This document shows positions 6,177 through 7,818 of a stretch of DNA of 7,818 nt, piece by piece (within the stretch, counting starts at the first letter, position 1; each line of letters opens with the position of its first letter). The translations under genes and the position numbers were made by a program. A model generated the notes under the pieces. The model did no database searches and was not told the DNA's origin. It saw only the letters and a list, made by a program, of their open reading frames with translations. The stretch spans positions 1 through 7,818 of the forward strand of contig CALZMY010000010.1 in the NCBI GenBank assembly GCA_945788675.1, written 5' to 3'. The DNA comes from an uncultured Gammaproteobacteria bacterium. Its GTDB lineage: Bacteria > Pseudomonadota > Gammaproteobacteria > SZUA-140.

Positions 6177-6764
6177 ATGAACAACAACCCTGACGGCACT
6201 GCCGACACAAAAACCGGTATCACCATTACAACCACGCCAGAAGATCACCTGATCGCGTGGCTGGCGGCGCTTGCCATCGCAATACACATCATCGAAAGTG
6301 TGCTGCCCAGCCCGCTGCCCGGGGTCAAACCGGGGCTCTCCAACGTCATCACCATCGTGGTGTTTGTGCTCTACGGCTGGCGTACCGCGGTGTGGGTCTC
6401 AATGTTGCGCGTGCTGGTTGGCAGCATCCTGATCGGCACCTTTCTCTCACCGACCTTTATGTTGAGCTTCAGTGGCGCCGTGGCCAGCCTCATCGTATTG
6501 TGGCTGGCAAGCCGCCTCCCCGGTGACGGACTGGGACCGATCGGTCTCTGCCTGCTCGCCGCAATGGCGCATATGTTTGGGCAGTTTTATATCGCATATC
6601 TACTCTTCATTCCACACGAGGGTCTGTTCAAGTTACTGCCACTATTGATGACAGCCGCAGTTGTTTTTGGCATCATCAGTGGCATTATTGTGCGCTCGAT
6701 GTTGAGACATCTCGAAAAAGACGCGAACGACATCACCGCACCCAACCGGAACGAACAGGAATAA
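6177..6764 (+). CDS. Gx transporter family / heptaprenyl diphosphate synthase component I-like membrane protein
   Basis: The 195-residue product is an integral membrane protein with about five or six hydrophobic segments (roughly 25-43, 53-68, 69-88, 93-112, 120-144, 153-174). It matches the family named heptaprenyl diphosphate synthase component I or Gx transporter (pfam07456): ESVLPSPLPGVKPGLSN (40-56), LRVLVGSILIGTFLSPTFML (77-96) followed by SFSGAVAS, and AHMFGQFYIAYLLF (131-144). The enzyme name is historical; the architecture resembles small-molecule uptake proteins of the ECF S-component kind, and the substrate is unknown. The first 22 residues are polar and not conserved, and the ATG has no ribosome-binding site at normal distance, so the real start may differ or the mRNA may be leaderless. 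It is followed 5 bases later by tonB, indicating co-transcription, and follows the NusG-II and apbE genes that commonly accompany it. Confidence 0.88.
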   Translation: MNNNPDGTADTKTGITITTTPEDHLIAWLAALAIAIHIIESVLPSPLPGVKPGLSNVITIVVFVLYGWRTAVWVSMLRVLVGSILIGTFLSPTFMLSFSGAVASLIVLWLASRLPGDGLGPIGLCLLAAMAHMFGQFYIAYLLFIPHEGLFKLLPLLMTAAVVFGIISGIIVRSMLRHLEKDANDITAPNRNEQE

Positions 6765-6769
6765 CAGAG

Positions 6770-7660
6770 ATGGTCGCCGTTCCACATATGCCGCCACGCC
6801 GCATCACCTCATCCGATCGCCTCGGGTTGACGCTCTTTTTTGCGATCGTACTGCACGCGATCATAATCCTCGGTATCACCTTTGCGCCTGAAGATGAGGG
6901 CTCGGAAGAGATTGCACCGTCACTCGACATCACACTGGTACATCAGCAGAGTCAGGAAGAGATCGAAGATGCCGAGCTACTGGCACAGGCCAACCTGGCG
7001 GGTGGCGGCAATGCGGATGAGACCTCCCGCCAGGCCAGCCCCGCATCCACCGCCGCCGATATTCCAGACCCCGGCAGCGCCACCGCCAGCAGCATACCAG
7101 CATCACCGCCACCACAAGAATCAAAGACATCACAGATCGTGATGACGCAAGATCAAAGCACTCACCAGACGGCAGTCACGGAAGTCACCCCAGAGGTCAA
7201 ACAACAGACCCAGATCACCGCCGCCGAATTGATGTCGCGCAGCAAAGAGATCGCCGCCCTCAGTGCCGAGATCAACCGCACCATGAAAAACTACGCTGGA
7301 CGTGAAAAACACCGTTTCATCTCCGCACGCACCCGTGAATTCCGTGACGCCGCATATCTAGACGCATGGCGCACCAAGATCGAACGTATCGGCAACATCA
7401 ACTACCCCGAAGCCGCACGCAGCCGCAATCTCTCTGGCACATTGATCCTCGACGTCGCACTACGCCCCAATGGTACAGTACAGGAGATCACTGTGCGTCG
7501 CTCCTCCGGCCACAAAATTCTTGATGATGCCGCCAAACGAATCGTGCGACTCGCGTCACCGTTTTCGCCATTTCCCAAAGAGATGAAAAAGGATACTGAT
7601 ATTCTGCATATCACGCGGACGTGGCAATTTTTGAGTGAGAATCGGTTGCAAACAAATTAA
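6770..7660 (+). CDS. Energy transducer TonB, TonB3-like
   Basis: TonB proteins couple the proton-motive force (through ExbB/ExbD) to outer-membrane receptors, or in TonB3 of Pseudomonas aeruginosa to type IV pilus function. The 296-residue product has a short cytoplasmic N-terminus, one membrane segment (about 18-38) with the conserved His29, a long periplasmic linker rich in Ala, Ser, Pro and Gln (about 40-150), a helical part (150-190), and a C-terminal TonB domain (about 198-290) with NYPEAARSRNLSG (211-223) and SSGHKILDDAAKRIV (245-259). The segment FISARTREFRDAAYLDAW (183-200) just before the domain is typical of the TonB encoded beside gshB in pseudomonads and relatives. The linker lacks the Glu-Pro/Lys-Pro repeats of E. 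coli TonB. ATG 6770 is supported by AGGA at 6757-6760; Met7 is a weaker alternative. No exbB or exbD is in the window. Confidence 0.92.
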   Translation: MVAVPHMPPRRITSSDRLGLTLFFAIVLHAIIILGITFAPEDEGSEEIAPSLDITLVHQQSQEEIEDAELLAQANLAGGGNADETSRQASPASTAADIPDPGSATASSIPASPPPQESKTSQIVMTQDQSTHQTAVTEVTPEVKQQTQITAAELMSRSKEIAALSAEINRTMKNYAGREKHRFISARTREFRDAAYLDAWRTKIERIGNINYPEAARSRNLSGTLILDVALRPNGTVQEITVRRSSGHKILDDAAKRIVRLASPFSPFPKEMKKDTDILHITRTWQFLSENRLQTN

Positions 7661-7674
7661 TATGTGCATCTAAT

Positions 7675-7698
7675 GTAGCCTAGGCTGAGCTCACAGCG
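7675..7698. repeat. Palindromic repeat, copy 1
   Basis: This 24-base unit begins GTAG, contains the perfect palindrome AGCCTAGGCT (7677-7686), then GAGCTC (also palindromic) and ACAGCG. It matches copy 2 at 22 of 24 positions. The family pattern, AGCCCGGGCTGAGC...AGCGAAACCCGGG, is a common intergenic repeat in gammaproteobacteria. In this copy the AAACCCGGG half is displaced to 7743-7751 by 44 bases. Confidence 0.75.
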
Positions 7699-7707
7699 CG
7701 CCCGAAG

Positions 7708-7730
7708 GAAGTGCACCCAAGGGGCATTTC
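7708..7730. repeat. Imperfect hairpin inside repeat copy 1
   Basis: GAAGTGC (7708-7714) pairs with GCATTTC (7724-7730), six Watson-Crick pairs and one G-U, with further C-G pairing possible inside the loop. It sits in the 44-base stretch that separates the two halves of repeat copy 1. No run of T follows, so it is not a classical terminator. Confidence 0.5.
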
Positions 7731-7788
7731 ACCCTAGGGATAAAACCCGGGAGAATGTGGCACCATCCTAACAATATAAACACAGGAA

Positions 7789-7818
7789 GTAGCCCGGGCT
7801 GAGCTCACAGCGAAACCC
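7789..7818. repeat. Palindromic repeat, copy 2, cut by the window edge
   Basis: The unit repeats copy 1 in direct orientation 114 bases downstream. Its palindrome is AGCCCGGGCT (7791-7800), followed by the same GAGCTCACAGCG, and here AAACCC follows directly (7813-7818) before the window ends. It is therefore the uninterrupted form of the element, and the remainder should lie just past the edge. Confidence 0.75.

Larger units (their letters stand above)
7661..7818. other. Non-coding, repeat-rich region after tonB
   Basis: No gene begins in these 158 bases. They are filled by two copies of a palindromic repeat (7675-7698 and 7789-7812), a hairpin-forming insert in the first copy (7699-7742) and a short spacer. 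No T-tract terminator follows tonB, though the palindromes might serve as transcription or mRNA-end barriers. In related genomes yqgE and ruvX often follow tonB; whether they lie beyond the edge cannot be seen. Confidence 0.7.

Noticed and set aside
6039..6287. 82-codon minus-strand frame containing CHCERSEAI
   Set aside because: The peptide is the familiar false translation of the intergenic inverted repeat, and the rest is antisense to the Gx-transporter gene.
7661..7760. Rho-independent terminator after tonB
   Set aside because: The palindromes are G+C-rich but none is followed by a T-tract.
7675..7812. CRISPR array
   Set aside because: There are only two imperfect palindromic units 114 bases apart, with no regular spacers and no cas genes.

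Overview
The window reads as a chromosomal segment of a free-living or symbiotic gammaproteobacterium, plausibly of the sulfur-oxidiser type (Chromatiales-like). This is inferred from protein character and gene order (rsmE, a CheA/ChpA-like gene, glutathione genes, a TonB3-like gene), not from a database search. Coding density is high and intergenic DNA is noticeably richer in A+T. No tRNA, rRNA, CRISPR array, prophage or transposase gene was seen.

Layout. Positions 3-533 (+) are the 3' part of rsmE, the 16S rRNA m3U1498 methyltransferase. Facing it, with only 12 bases between the stop codons, is a 475-codon minus-strand gene (546-1973) for a stripped-down CheA/ChpA-like protein. It has an HPt domain and a CheA-type ATPase domain but no CheW-like regulatory domain, and it lacks the N-box histidine. 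A 382-base A+T-rich divergent intergenic region (1974-2355) holds a LexA-box-like palindrome and possible tiny ORFs.

From 2356 to 6013 runs a tight plus-strand operon: gshA (the Acidithiobacillus-type glutamate-cysteine ligase), gshB (glutathione synthetase, 6 bases later), an apbE lipoprotein (FAD:protein FMN transferase, 4-base GTGA overlap with gshB) and a small membrane-anchored NusG-domain-II protein (4-base ATGA overlap). A 163-base gap carrying an 83-bp inverted-repeat element separates these from a second pair: a Gx-transporter / heptaprenyl-diphosphate-synthase-component-I-like membrane protein (6177-6764) and a TonB3-type energy transducer (6770-7660). The window ends in non-coding DNA with two copies of a palindromic repeat of the AGCCCGGGCT type, the second cut by the window edge.

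How the genes fit together. gshA and gshB form the complete two-step glutathione pathway. The rsmE, gshB and tonB neighbourhood, next to a ChpA-like protein, recalls the Pseudomonas aeruginosa region holding tonB3, gshB, the pil/chp genes and an rsmE homologue, so it looks like an eroded or rearranged Pil-Chp locus. Inserted into that frame is a three-gene envelope set (apbE, NusG-II, Gx transporter) that in other bacteria accompanies flavin-based extracytoplasmic electron transfer. That set, and the degenerate CheA-like protein, are the parts most worth a second look. I did not find a clearly new defence or mobile system.
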